Source of the DNA: Nonomuraea sp. NBC_00507
GTDB lineage: Bacteria > Actinomycetota > Actinomycetes > Streptosporangiales > Streptosporangiaceae
Reading direction: 5' to 3'
DNA length: 64,000 bases
Assembly (NCBI RefSeq): GCF_036013525.1
Contig: NZ_CP107853.1
Coordinates: 3,100,001 to 3,164,000, forward strand
Shown here piece after piece: positions 55,987 to 64,000 of this stretch. Both the position numbers and the translations under genes were made by a program. A model generated the notes under the pieces. It was not told the DNA's origin. It did not search any database and saw only the letters and a program-made list of their open reading frames with translations. Position 1 is the first letter of the stretch. Each line of letters starts with the position of its first letter.

Positions 55987-58166
55987 GCCGGCATGCCGTC
56001 GGGGCGCCGCTGTCCCGGGTGGACGGGCGCCTGAAAGTGACCGGACAAGCGAAGTACGCCGCCGACCACCCCACCGAAGGGGTCGTACACGCCGCCATCG
56101 TCGGCAGCACCGTCGGCCGCGGACGCATGACCGGCATCGACACCCGCGCCGCCCTCGCCCACCCCGGCATCCTGACGGTGATCAGCCACCTCAACGCGCC
56201 CAAGCTGGCCTACAGGCCCAATCCGAGTTCGAACAACCCGGAAGGCGGCGAGCGGCTGCACGTCTTCCAAGACGACAAGGTCCTCTTCCACGGGCAGCCG
56301 GTCGCGGTCGTGGTGGCCACGACGCCGCAGGCGGCTCAGCACGGCGCGAGCCTGGTCGAGGTCCGCTACGACGCCGAGAAGCCGGCAACGGACCTGACCG
56401 GCGCCCACGCGCACGAGCCCGTGACCTACGCGCGCGGCGACGCCGACCAGGCCGTGGAGTCCGCCGCGGTGCGGCTGGAAATGACGTACCGCACCGCCCG
56501 CAACCACCACAACGCGGTGGAGCCGCACGCGACCATCGCCCGCTGGGACGGCGACCGGCTCACGGTGTGGGACAAGACCCAGTGGGTCGTCGGCACGCAG
56601 AGGGAACTCGCCGCCGTGTTCGGCATCGAGCAGGACGCGGTGCGGGTCATCTCGCCGTTCGTGGGCGCGGCGTTCGGCAGCGGCCTGCGGGCCTGGCCGC
56701 ACGTCACCATCGCGGCCCTCGCCGCGCGCGAGGCAGGCCGTCCGGTCAAGCTCGTCCTCACCCGCAAGCAGTTGTACGCCGGAACGGGTCACCGGCCCGC
56801 GTACCAGTATCACCTGCGCCTGGGCAGCGACCGGCGCGGTCGGCTGACCGCGATGGTCCACGACATCACGGCGGAGACCTCGTCGTACGAGAACTTCCGG
56901 GAGAACGTCCTGGCGGCGGGGCAGGCGCTCTACACCATGCCCCACGTCCGCCAGTCCTACCGGACCGTGCCGCTGGATGTGAACACTCCGCTGTACATGC
57001 GCGGCCCGGGTCACGCCACAGCGGCCTACGTCATCGAGTCGGCGTTGGACGAACTCGCCCACGAGCTCGGCATCGACCCGATCGAGCTGCGCCGGCGCAA
57101 CGAACCCGCCAAGGACGAGTCGAACGGGATGCCTTTCTCCACCCGGCGGCTGCGCGAGTGCTACACCGTCGGCGCCCGCGCGTTCGGATGGGACCGGCGC
57201 GCCCCCAAACCCCGCTCCACCCGCGACGGCGACTGGCTGATCGGCATGGGCATGGCCGCCGCCGCCCACGGCACCCTGCGCAACCCAGCCCAGGCCCGGG
57301 TCCTGCTCGACGCACGTGGCGTTGCGCGGGTCGAGGCGGCGACCAGCGACATGGGCCCCGGCACGTACACCTCCATGACCCAGGTCGCCGCCGACGCCCT
57401 CGGACTGCCCGCCAGCGCCGTGGATGTCCGGCTCGGCGACTCCACCATGCCGACGACCCCGGCGCACGGCGGCTCGCAGACCACGGCGAGCGTCGGCTCC
57501 GCCGTCCAGGACGGCTGCGACAAGCTGCGGCGCCAGGCGATCGAGCTGGCCGTCGGCGACGAGCGATCGCCGCTGCACGGCGTCGACGCCGGCGACATCG
57601 CGGTCGGCGACGGGCGGCTGCACGTCAAGAACGACCCGGCGCGCGGGGAGACGTACCAGCAGCTCCTGGCCCGCAACAACCGCACCCGCCTCGAAACGCT
57701 CGGCGCCTTCACCCCCGGGGAGCCCCGGTTTTCCACGTACGCCTACGGCGCCACGTTCGCCGAGGTCGCCGTGGACCACCGCCTCGGCCTGGTCCGCGTC
57801 CGGCGGATGCTCGGCGTCTACGACGTGGGGCGGATCATCAGCCCCAAGCTCGCCGACAGCCAGGCGCACGGTGGCATGGTGGGCGGCATCGGCATGGCCC
57901 TGCTGGAGCACACCGTCACCGACCACCGCGACGGCAGGATCGTCAACAACAACCTCGCCGACTACCTCGTCCCGGTCAACGCCGACGTCTCCGACCTGCG
58001 GGCGATCTTTCTCGACGGCGAGGACCGCGAGGCCGACCCCCTCGGCGTCAAGGGCCTCGGCGAGGTGGTGCATATCGGGGTGGCGCCCGCCATCGCCAAC
58101 GCCGTCTTCCACGCCACCGGCCGCCGGGTCCGTGAGCTCCCCATCACCGCTGAGGCTCTGCTGTGA
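55983..58166 (+). CDS. Molybdopterin-binding catalytic subunit, PaoC-like (copy 2)
   Basis: 727 residues from ATG 55983, overlapping the FAD gene by 4 bp. GAPLSRVDGRLKVTGQAKYA opens the large subunit; VGAAFGSGLRAWPHV is the cofactor loop (GAAFGSG here, against GGGFGAKG in copy 1), and VKGLGEVVHIGVAP holds the catalytic Glu. The differences in the cofactor loop and around the active site suggest different substrates for the two complexes. No maturation factor gene follows. Confidence 0.94.
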   Translation: MSRHAVGAPLSRVDGRLKVTGQAKYAADHPTEGVVHAAIVGSTVGRGRMTGIDTRAALAHPGILTVISHLNAPKLAYRPNPSSNNPEGGERLHVFQDDKVLFHGQPVAVVVATTPQAAQHGASLVEVRYDAEKPATDLTGAHAHEPVTYARGDADQAVESAAVRLEMTYRTARNHHNAVEPHATIARWDGDRLTVWDKTQWVVGTQRELAAVFGIEQDAVRVISPFVGAAFGSGLRAWPHVTIAALAAREAGRPVKLVLTRKQLYAGTGHRPAYQYHLRLGSDRRGRLTAMVHDITAETSSYENFRENVLAAGQALYTMPHVRQSYRTVPLDVNTPLYMRGPGHATAAYVIESALDELAHELGIDPIELRRRNEPAKDESNGMPFSTRRLRECYTVGARAFGWDRRAPKPRSTRDGDWLIGMGMAAAAHGTLRNPAQARVLLDARGVARVEAATSDMGPGTYTSMTQVAADALGLPASAVDVRLGDSTMPTTPAHGGSQTTASVGSAVQDGCDKLRRQAIELAVGDERSPLHGVDAGDIAVGDGRLHVKNDPARGETYQQLLARNNRTRLETLGAFTPGEPRFSTYAYGATFAEVAVDHRLGLVRVRRMLGVYDVGRIISPKLADSQAHGGMVGGIGMALLEHTVTDHRDGRIVNNNLADYLVPVNADVSDLRAIFLDGEDREADPLGVKGLGEVVHIGVAPAIANAVFHATGRRVRELPITAEALL

Positions 58167-58293
58167 ACACCGGGATACAACGCACCGGGGCGAAAGGCAC
58201 ACACCCGCTCGCCGGGCGATACCGCGGCAAGGAGGAGTTCACCGCTGCGACGTTAGTGCACCGTTCGACAAAGGCCCGGCACCACATTCCGGA

Positions 58294-59256
58294 TCAGAGG
58301 CGAATGTGGGCGGCGATCGGTAGGTGGTCGCTGCCCGTCCTGGGGAGCGATCGGAGCTCGGTCACCGTCATCGCGCGGGTCAGGATCTGGTCGATGCGTG
58401 CCAGCGGGGCCCGGGCCGGCCAGCTGAAGGCGAAATCGCGAGGTGGGGCGGCCATCAGCGAGAGGACCGGGCGCAACCCACGGTCGTCGGCGGTGCTGTT
58501 GAGGTCGCAGAGCAGAAGCATGCGATCAACGGGCTCGGCGGCCAGCAACGCGCCCAGCCGGCGGGCGCTCTCGTCCCGGCGTACGGAGTCGAATCCGTCC
58601 AGACCGATGCGCACCGAGGGCAGGTGAGCTACGTAGATCGCGATGTCGCCGTGCGGCGTGCGGGCGACCGCCCGCAGCCCGCGGTTCCAGTCAGGGCCGA
58701 CGTCCTGCGGACGGATGTCCACCGGGGCCGCCTCGGCGAGGGGGTGGCGGGACCAGAGGCCGACCGTGCCCTGCACGGTCCGATATGGGTAGTCGGCGCG
58801 CAGTGCGGCGTCCCAGGTGGGCAGGGTTGCGGGTACGAGCTCCTCCAGGCCGATCAGGTCCGGCCGGGTCGCGACGAGCTTGCGTGCTGTGCCGGCGGGG
58901 TCGGTGTTCTCGTCACTGACGTTGTGCTGCACCGCGGCCAGGTGATGGGGCTGCTCCTCTTGAGGCAGCACGTACCCGCCGAACTGGGCAAGCCACGCGA
59001 TGGCCGGCAGCAGTGCGGCCAGCGCGCTCACCGCGGAGCGCCGCCACCAGGCCAGGGCGAGCAGCACGGGAACGATCAGCACGAGCCACGGCAGGAACGT
59101 CTCGACCAGGCTGCCGAGGTGGCCGATCCCATTCGGAACGACCCGGGGGAAGGCCAGGACGGTGGCGGCCAGCGCCGCGAGTGCGAGCAGGACGACACGG
59201 AAGATCGGCACAGCGCGATCTTCGCAGGCTTCCGCCCGCCCGGCATCACCGATCAC
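58294..59256 (-). CDS. Membrane-bound endonuclease/exonuclease/phosphatase (EEP) family protein
   Basis: 320 residues. Three N-terminal membrane helices (RVVLLALAALAATVLAF, LPWLVLIVPVLLALAWW, ALLPAIAWLAQFGGYV) precede the EEP domain: LAAVQHNVSDENTDP, GLEELVPA with the metal Glu, LLLCDLNST and TGSDHLPIAAHI with the catalytic Asp-His. This is the standard layout of actinobacterial membrane-anchored EEP proteins, of unknown substrate (nucleic acid, phospholipid or phosphodiester). The GTG start overlaps the tetR stop; GTG 59211 is an alternative start. Confidence 0.88.
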   Translation of the reverse strand: MIGDAGRAEACEDRAVPIFRVVLLALAALAATVLAFPRVVPNGIGHLGSLVETFLPWLVLIVPVLLALAWWRRSAVSALAALLPAIAWLAQFGGYVLPQEEQPHHLAAVQHNVSDENTDPAGTARKLVATRPDLIGLEELVPATLPTWDAALRADYPYRTVQGTVGLWSRHPLAEAAPVDIRPQDVGPDWNRGLRAVARTPHGDIAIYVAHLPSVRIGLDGFDSVRRDESARRLGALLAAEPVDRMLLLCDLNSTADDRGLRPVLSLMAAPPRDFAFSWPARAPLARIDQILTRAMTVTELRSLPRTGSDHLPIAAHIRL

Positions 59257-59924
59257 TCGATGCCGGTGCGAGCCAGGCGTTCGGTGTGGGCCGAGTGTGC
59301 AGCCGGCCAGCCCGCCGCGGGGGACGTTTCCTGGGCCAGGCCGTTGAGCGCGGAGCGGACCACGCGCTCAGTCTGAAGATCAACCGCTCGGGAGCCCTCG
59401 ATGTGGACCAGGCCGTCGGCGAGCAGCACGGCCAGTCCGTGGATCGCCGCCCAAAGCACGAACTCGGCTCCCGGGCGCGCGGAGGCGGGCAGGGCGCCGG
59501 CCTCCGCGAGCCGGTCGAGCTCCGCGGTGAGCACGTCGTGCGGGTGGGTGGAGATGGACGCATGCGGGCCGGTGGCGCGGCCGCGCAGGACGAGCCGGGC
59601 GACGGCCGGGTCTTCGAGAGCCCAGCTCACATAGCCGCGACCCAGGGCGATCAGGCGCTGCTGCGGGTCGTTCCGCTGGTCCGGCGCCTGCTCGCACTCC
59701 TGTCTCAGATGTTCCCCGAGCCAGGCGAGCGTCCGCTCGGACAGGGCGCGGACCAGCGCGTCGCGTGAGGCGAAGTGGTGGTAGGCGGCGCTGGGGCTGA
59801 CGCCGACCTGCGCCGAGGCCTCCCGCAGGGACCAGCCATCGGTCCCGCGCTCGCGTACGAGTGCCTCGGCGGCGTCCAGCAGCGCGCTGTGCAGGTCGCC
59901 GTGGTGATATCGCCCTTTAGCCAC
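59253..59924 (-). CDS. TetR family transcriptional regulator
   Basis: About 223 residues from GTG 59924 (59927 also possible). YHHGDLHSALLDAAEALVRE and the HTH SLREASAQVGVSPSAAYHHF are the branch of TetR with a TetR_C_33-like sensor. Two operator-like repeats lie directly upstream, between it and the divergent MBL hydrolase. It presumably represses both and perhaps the co-directional EEP gene downstream. Confidence 0.92.
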   Translation of the reverse strand: MAKGRYHHGDLHSALLDAAEALVRERGTDGWSLREASAQVGVSPSAAYHHFASRDALVRALSERTLAWLGEHLRQECEQAPDQRNDPQQRLIALGRGYVSWALEDPAVARLVLRGRATGPHASISTHPHDVLTAELDRLAEAGALPASARPGAEFVLWAAIHGLAVLLADGLVHIEGSRAVDLQTERVVRSALNGLAQETSPAAGWPAAHSAHTERLARTGIE

Positions 59925-59930
59925 CACTCG

Positions 59931-59987
59931 ATCTTAACACCGCTCAGATCCCTGCTACGCTCAAAGGGATCTCAACACTGTTCAGAT
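59931..59987. promoter_or_regulatory. Two 19-bp operators between tetR and MBL hydrolase
   Basis: ATCTTAACACCGCTCAGAT (59931-59949) and ATCTCAACACTGTTCAGAT (59969-59987) are direct copies 38 bp apart. Each is itself roughly palindromic (ATCT-n-AACA-n-TGTT-n-AGAT; the second copy fits best). They flank the probable promoters of both divergent genes. Confidence 0.75.
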
Positions 59988-59999
59988 TGGAGCCGGCTT

Positions 60000-60995
60000 A
60001 TGTGCCCCACCGATTCGCCGCTGACCCCGGACGCCCCGTTGACCGGCCAGAGTGACGTCCCCGACGTACGGATGAGCCCGCCGCCGATCGTGCGAGGCGA
60101 GCCCGTCGAGGTGTCCGACGGCGTGTACGTCATCTCCGACAAGCGGGTCGAGCTCGTCCCGAATGTCGGCATCGTCGTGGGTGAGCACGCCGCGCTGGTC
60201 ATCGACACCGGCATCGGCCCCCGCAACGGCGCGTACGTCCTGGAGCAGGCCCGGCGCCTGGCCGGCGAGCGGCACCTGTACTTGACCGTCACGCACTTCC
60301 ACCCCGAGCACGGGTTCGGGGCGCAGGCGTTCAAGGGCGCCGCGACGATCGTCTACAACGCCTCCCAGCGCGCGGAGCTGCACCGCAAGGGCGCCGCCTA
60401 CATCGACCTGTTCAAGGACCTGAGCCCCGCCGTCGCGGCCGAACTCCAGGACGTCGAACTCGTCGATCCCGACCTGGTCTACGAGGGCGAGGCCGAGATC
60501 GACCTGGGTGGACGCAGGGCGGCACTGCGTGCCGTCGGGCCGGCGCACACGGGCTCCGACCAGGTCATCCTGATCGACGACCAGGTGCTGTTCGGCGGCG
60601 ACCTGTTCGAGACGCGTATCTTCCCGATCGCGCCGTACTTCCCGCCCTACGACGTGGACGTGGACGGCGGGCGCTGGATCGGCGTGCTCGACGAGCTGAT
60701 CGCCCTCGACGCCGAGATCGTCGTGCCCGGCCACGGCGAAGTGGCCGGCACCTCGCTGATCCGCGACGTTCGCGACTACCTCGACCACGTGCGCGGGGAG
60801 GCCGCGCGGCTGCGGGCGGCCGGCGCCTCCGCCGACGAGACGGCGGCGACGATCGACAAGGAGGCCCGTGTCCGCTGGGCCACCTGGGAGCGGCCCGAGT
60901 GGATCGGCTTCGCCGCCCGCGCCTTCTACGACAGCGCCGGGGGCGGCTGGGCCGCGAGCACGGGCTCGGCGGCGACGCCCGCACCGCACTCATGA
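60000..60995 (+). CDS. MBL-fold metallo-hydrolase
   Basis: 331 residues from ATG 60000 (GGAG upstream). VGEHAALVIDTGIGPRNGAY is the typical second strand. The metal motif is THFHPEHGFG, i.e. HxHxEH with Glu where HxHxDH is usual. Further ligands are His in GPAHTGSD, Asp in FGGDLFETR and His in VPGHGEV. MBL proteins hydrolyse esters, lactones, thioesters or beta-lactams. It is under the divergent TetR regulator, so it likely acts on a diffusible small molecule. Confidence 0.9.
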   Translation: MCPTDSPLTPDAPLTGQSDVPDVRMSPPPIVRGEPVEVSDGVYVISDKRVELVPNVGIVVGEHAALVIDTGIGPRNGAYVLEQARRLAGERHLYLTVTHFHPEHGFGAQAFKGAATIVYNASQRAELHRKGAAYIDLFKDLSPAVAAELQDVELVDPDLVYEGEAEIDLGGRRAALRAVGPAHTGSDQVILIDDQVLFGGDLFETRIFPIAPYFPPYDVDVDGGRWIGVLDELIALDAEIVVPGHGEVAGTSLIRDVRDYLDHVRGEAARLRAAGASADETAATIDKEARVRWATWERPEWIGFAARAFYDSAGGGWAASTGSAATPAPHS

Positions 60996-61042
60996 CGTGC
61001 CATCGGATAGCCTCAAGCGTCGCAACCAGAACCGGAGAACAC

Positions 61043-61828
61043 ATGAGCAGCCCCGACCCGGTGATCGCCGCGGTGCGCAGCGAGCACGACCGCCTGGCCG
61101 CACTGGTACGCACGTTCGACGAGGCCGCGCTGGCCCGGCCGTCAGGCGCGGCCGAATGGGACATCTCGCAGGTGCTCAGCCACCTGGGCAGCGGAGCCGA
61201 GATCACGCGGGCCACCGTCCTGGCCGCCCTCGGCGACGGGCCGAGGCCCGGCCGCGACGAGATGGAGAGCATCTGGCAGACCTGGAACGGCATGACGCGC
61301 AGGCAGCGCGCCGACGGGTTCCTCCGGGCCGACGAGGCCCTGGCCGCGCTCTATGAGTCGCTGGACGCGTCCGCCCGCGAGAACCTGCGCATCGACATGG
61401 GCTTCCTTCCCGCACCGGCAGACCTGGCGACCGCGGTCCGGCTGCGGCTCAGCGAGCTGGCGCTGCACTCGTGGGACGTACGCGCCGGCTTCGATGAGCG
61501 CGCGACGCTGACCGCCGGCACCGCCGAGCAGCTCCTGCACGGAGAACCCGACCTGATCGGCTGGATCGGCAAGCCGTCTGGGGATGCGCACGCAGTGGTC
61601 GTGGTCACCACGACCGAGCCCGCGTCGGTCTTCGCGCTCCGCCTGCAGGATCGGATCAGCGTGGACTTCGACGTCCCTGACGCACCCGACGGCACGCTCA
61701 CGCTGCCCGCCGAGGCGTGGCTGCGGCTCGTGGCGGGGCGGCTCGGGCCGTCGCACACCCCTGAGGGCGTCGTCGCCACGGGCGCCGCCGACCTCGACCT
61801 GTTGCGGAAGGTCTTCCCCGGCTACTGA
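61043..61828 (+). CDS. Maleylpyruvate isomerase-like (DinB/MDMPI) protein
   Basis: 261 residues from ATG 61043 (CGGAGAA upstream). The N-terminal four-helix DinB-type domain includes EWDISQVLSHLGSGAEITRA with a metal-type His, and ELALHSWDVRAGFDE supplies a second His-x3-Asp. The C-terminal MDMPI_C-like domain has VVVVTTTEPASVFALRLQDR and HTPEGVVATG. Such proteins use mycothiol or another thiol cofactor, which fits an actinomycete. The reaction is not known. Confidence 0.85.
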   Translation: MSSPDPVIAAVRSEHDRLAALVRTFDEAALARPSGAAEWDISQVLSHLGSGAEITRATVLAALGDGPRPGRDEMESIWQTWNGMTRRQRADGFLRADEALAALYESLDASARENLRIDMGFLPAPADLATAVRLRLSELALHSWDVRAGFDERATLTAGTAEQLLHGEPDLIGWIGKPSGDAHAVVVVTTTEPASVFALRLQDRISVDFDVPDAPDGTLTLPAEAWLRLVAGRLGPSHTPEGVVATGAADLDLLRKVFPGY

Positions 61829-61836
61829 TCCGACAG

Positions 61837-62862
61837 TCAGGCTTCCGCGACCTGCTCTCTGGCGGGCGCGGTGCTCTGCCGCTCGACGAGCACGCCGGGA
61901 AGCAGCCGCTGGGCCGGTTGGGCGTTGGGGGCGGCCAGATGGTCGATGAGCGCCTCGACGGCGGCGCTGGCGATCTCCGTCGCGGGTGGGGTCGCCGTCG
62001 TCAGCTCCGGGTCGGTCGACTCAGGCTCGCCGTTGGAGCACATGATGAAGGACAGCCGTTCGGGGATCGGCCGGTCGAGGTCGCGTGCCTCGTGCATCGC
62101 GCCGAGAGTGGCCTCCCAGTTGTAGCCGATGACGGCCGTCATGTGCGGCGCGTCGTCCAGGAGTTCGCGGAGCGCCGCCCGGCCTGCGCCGACCGTGTGC
62201 TCGCTGGTGATGACGGTGCAGTCGACCGCGAGGTCGGCGCAGGATCGCCGGACGGCGTCGGCGAAGCGCACGGCTGCTCCGATCCCTCGTACGCCCTCCT
62301 CGTACGGGGCATTGAGCAGGCCGATGGTCCGGTGTCCGAGACCGGCGAGATGCTCGACCGCGACGCGCGCGATCTGATCGAAGTCGGCGTCGACGTAGGG
62401 GATGTGGCCGGGCTCGCTGGTGCGGCCGATCAGCCCGACGGGGATGCCGGCCTGTTTGAGGAAATCCACGCGTTTGTCGGTGAGGGTGACCTGCATCAGC
62501 AGAAACCCCTGGATGAGCCCGGCTCGAGCCAGCTGGCGCAGCTCGTCCATGTCGTCCTGCCCGGTCGTCCAGAGGACGACGTGGAAGCCCCGCGCGCGAG
62601 CGGCGTCGGTGGCGGCCAGGACGTATTCCAGGTCGGAGCCGACGATCGTCCGCGGCTGGGAGGGGAAGACGATCGCGATGATGCGGCTGCGCCCTCCGGC
62701 CAGGGCGCTCGCCATGGCGTTGGGGGTGTAGCCGAGCTGCTCCATGGCGTCGAGCACCTTGCGGCGGGTCTCCGGGCGGATCGACCGCGCCCCGGTGAGC
62801 ACATGCGAGACGGTGCCGGTCGAGACACCGGCGAGGCGAGCGACATCAGCTCTGGTGACCAT
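61837..62862 (-). CDS. LacI family transcriptional regulator
   Basis: 341 residues. The HTH is at residues 3-50: TRADVARLAGVSTGTVSHVL and RRKVLDAMEQLGYTPNAMAS, with the hinge helix LAGGRSR. The periplasmic-binding-protein-like domain follows (IIAIVFPSQ to LLPGVLVERQS). Divergent from a sugar-binding lipoprotein gene, so it most likely represses a carbohydrate ABC transporter operon that extends beyond the window. Confidence 0.95.
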   Translation of the reverse strand: MVTRADVARLAGVSTGTVSHVLTGARSIRPETRRKVLDAMEQLGYTPNAMASALAGGRSRIIAIVFPSQPRTIVGSDLEYVLAATDAARARGFHVVLWTTGQDDMDELRQLARAGLIQGFLLMQVTLTDKRVDFLKQAGIPVGLIGRTSEPGHIPYVDADFDQIARVAVEHLAGLGHRTIGLLNAPYEEGVRGIGAAVRFADAVRRSCADLAVDCTVITSEHTVGAGRAALRELLDDAPHMTAVIGYNWEATLGAMHEARDLDRPIPERLSFIMCSNGEPESTDPELTTATPPATEIASAAVEALIDHLAAPNAQPAQRLLPGVLVERQSTAPAREQVAEA

Positions 62863-62909
62863 GCGTGAAGTGTCCTGGGGGTCGGGGGACAGGAACCATG
62901 GGTTACCAC

Positions 62910-62981
62910 ATGTTACGTAAATGTTACCGGCTGACCAGTTCAGCGTTCCAGGGAATCATACCTATCTTTGACTCGCGTCAA
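62910..62981. promoter_or_regulatory. Intergenic operators for LacI/ABC-transporter divergence
   Basis: ATGTTAC occurs twice (62910-62916, 62921-62927) around the palindromic TTACGTAA (62913-62920). Further on, TTGAC/GTCAA arms (62968-62972 and 62977-62981) enclose 4 bp. Either could bind the LacI repressor; both lie between its start and the transporter gene. Confidence 0.45.
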
Positions 62982-63079
62982 TTTCTCGTTGGCGGGCCTG
63001 TCTCCCTGCTGTCAGGCTCCTCCACCGGGGAACGCCGGGGCGCCTGCCGGCCCCCGCGCGAATTTCAAGGGAGTCACAG

Positions 63080-64000
63080 ATGCGACGGACCAAACTGATC
63101 CAAACGCTCGCGCCGTTGACCGCTCTCGCGCTGCTGTCGAGCGGCTGCCTGAGCGACGGAGGCTCGAAGGCGACCAGCGGAGCCGGCACGGGGAACACCA
63201 GCAAGACCGTGGAAATCATGACCGGCATGACGGGCGACGGCCTGAACGCGCTGAAGATGTCGCTGGATCCGTACGCAAAAGAGCAGGGCATCACGATCAA
63301 GTGGTCCCCGTCGGACAACTTCAACCAGCTCATCGTCACCCGCGTCCAGGGCAACAACCTGCCGGACATCGCGCTGTTCCCGCAGCCCGGCATCATGAAG
63401 GACCTCGCGGCCAAGGGCCGGCTCGCCCCGCTCGACGACGTCCTCGACATGCCGACGCTGAAGAGCAGCATGACGCCCGGGACGCTGGAGGCCGGCAGCA
63501 AGGACGGCAAGCTCTACGGGCTCATGGCCAGCATGAACGTCAAGAGCCTGGTCTTCTATCCCAAGCAGGCCTTCGAGTCCGCCGGGTACGAGATTCCGAC
63601 GTCCATCCCCGAGCTGCTGGCGCTCACCGACAAGATCCGCGCGGAGGGCAAGACCCCCTGGTGCCTCGGCATCGAGTCCGGGCCCGCCACCGGCTGGCCG
63701 GCGACGGACTGGATGGAGGAGCTGGTGCTGAAGTACGGCGGCACCGCCAAGTACGACGACTGGATCAACCACAAGATCAAGTTCGACTCGCCGCTGGTCC
63801 GCCAGGCCGCCGGCACCTTCGAGAAGATCGCCTTCACCGAGGGCAACGTCCTGGGCGGCCGCAAGTCCATCGCCAGCAACAACTTCGGCACGGCCGGCAA
63901 CCCCATGTTCCGCAACCCGCCCGGCTGCTTCATGTACAAGCAGGGCAACTTCGTCGCCGCCAAGGGCTTCTTCCCCGACGACGTGGTGACTGACATCGAC
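63080..64000 (+). CDS. Carbohydrate ABC transporter substrate-binding lipoprotein (3' end outside window)
   Basis: 307 codons are visible from ATG 63080 (AAGGGAG upstream), open to the window end. The signal peptide ends in the lipobox SSGC (Cys about residue 23), then a Ser/Gly/Thr linker. VEIMTGMTGDGLNALKMSLD and LPDIALFPQPGIMKDLAAKG are typical of family 1 sugar-binding proteins of the AglE/alpha-glucoside type, as is ESAGYEIPTSIPELLALTDK. It captures an oligosaccharide for permeases expected further downstream. Regulated by the divergent LacI protein. Confidence 0.9.
   Translation, partial: MRRTKLIQTLAPLTALALLSSGCLSDGGSKATSGAGTGNTSKTVEIMTGMTGDGLNALKMSLDPYAKEQGITIKWSPSDNFNQLIVTRVQGNNLPDIALFPQPGIMKDLAAKGRLAPLDDVLDMPTLKSSMTPGTLEAGSKDGKLYGLMASMNVKSLVFYPKQAFESAGYEIPTSIPELLALTDKIRAEGKTPWCLGIESGPATGWPATDWMEELVLKYGGTAKYDDWINHKIKFDSPLVRQAAGTFEKIAFTEGNVLGGRKSIASNNFGTAGNPMFRNPPGCFMYKQGNFVAAKGFFPDDVVTDID

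Noticed and set aside
55710..58202. 830-codon minus-strand frame opposite the second molybdenum subunit
   Set aside because: Antisense shadow of a gene with complete molybdoenzyme motifs.
1..64000. tRNA, rRNA, CRISPR arrays, toxin-antitoxin pairs, prophage genes
   Set aside because: No cloverleaf with invariant T-loop, no regularly spaced repeats and no phage structural or integrase genes were found by eye. A computational scan would be decisive.

Overview
The window is high-GC DNA with short intergenic gaps, frequent ATGA/GTGA gene overlaps, many GTG starts, SigE-family ECF sigma factors, a mycothiol-dependent-isomerase-like protein and a Zur-type set of zinc-free ribosomal proteins. Together these point to a filamentous actinomycete, plausibly of the Streptosporangiaceae (Nonomuraea-like). 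That placement is inferred from gene content, not from a search. No rRNA, tRNA, CRISPR array, prophage or intact insertion sequence is visible.

Layout. 1-5.3 kb: end of a WYL regulator, an MFS/VOC pair with a divergent MarR regulator, a TetR regulator/FAD monooxygenase pair, and two transposase remnants. 5.3-11.4 kb: membrane protein, two-component system, DUF899 protein, secreted GH43 glycosidase, lipoprotein. 11.5-19 kb: a cytochrome b (QcrB) paralogue with a flavoprotein, then a first PaoABC-like molybdenum aldehyde oxidoreductase operon and an Atu4866-domain protein. 19-22.6 kb: debris (HTH-less AsnC domain, orphan gene tail), a second copy of the promoter cassette that precedes the first molybdoenzyme operon, an SDR, a frameshifted sugar dehydrogenase and a TetR regulator. 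22.7-25.9 kb: P450 plus MGT-type glycosyltransferase, divergent from a GbsR/MarR-like regulator. 26-30.7 kb: trypsin-like protease, MoxR ATPase, DUF58 and two VWA proteins in one operon. 30.8-40.3 kb: two ECF sigma factor loci and assorted metabolism genes. 40.5-48 kb: transposase remnant, CPBP protease, NhaA, an Rrf2 regulon, cupins. 48-54.2 kb: small enzymes, then the Zur-controlled zinc-sparing ribosomal island. 54.3-58.2 kb: second PaoABC-like operon. 58.3-64 kb: EEP-family protein, TetR/MBL hydrolase, a DinB-like protein, LacI regulator and a sugar-binding lipoprotein cut by the window end.

How the parts may work together. Two paralogous Tat-exported 2Fe-2S/FAD-4Fe4S/molybdopterin oxidoreductases suggest oxidation of aldehydes or similar compounds outside the cytoplasm. 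One of them shares an operator-flanked promoter cassette with an SDR and a sugar dehydrogenase, so these redox genes probably answer to one regulator. Upstream of it, a cytochrome b paralogue keeps the heme bL ligands and the quinol-site PDWY motif but has lost both heme bH ligands, and it is translationally coupled to an NDH-2-like flavoprotein. This is the most unusual candidate module in the window. The zinc-sparing ribosomal island has a clear Zur-like box between its divergent arms, and a second look-alike box lies before a neighbouring methyltransferase gene.

The region is mosaic. Three transposase tails, several genes truncated exactly at junctions (AsnC, AhpD-like, TrmO, NDH-2-like) and two frameshifts at homopolymer runs show repeated rearrangement, or in the frameshift cases possible sequence error.
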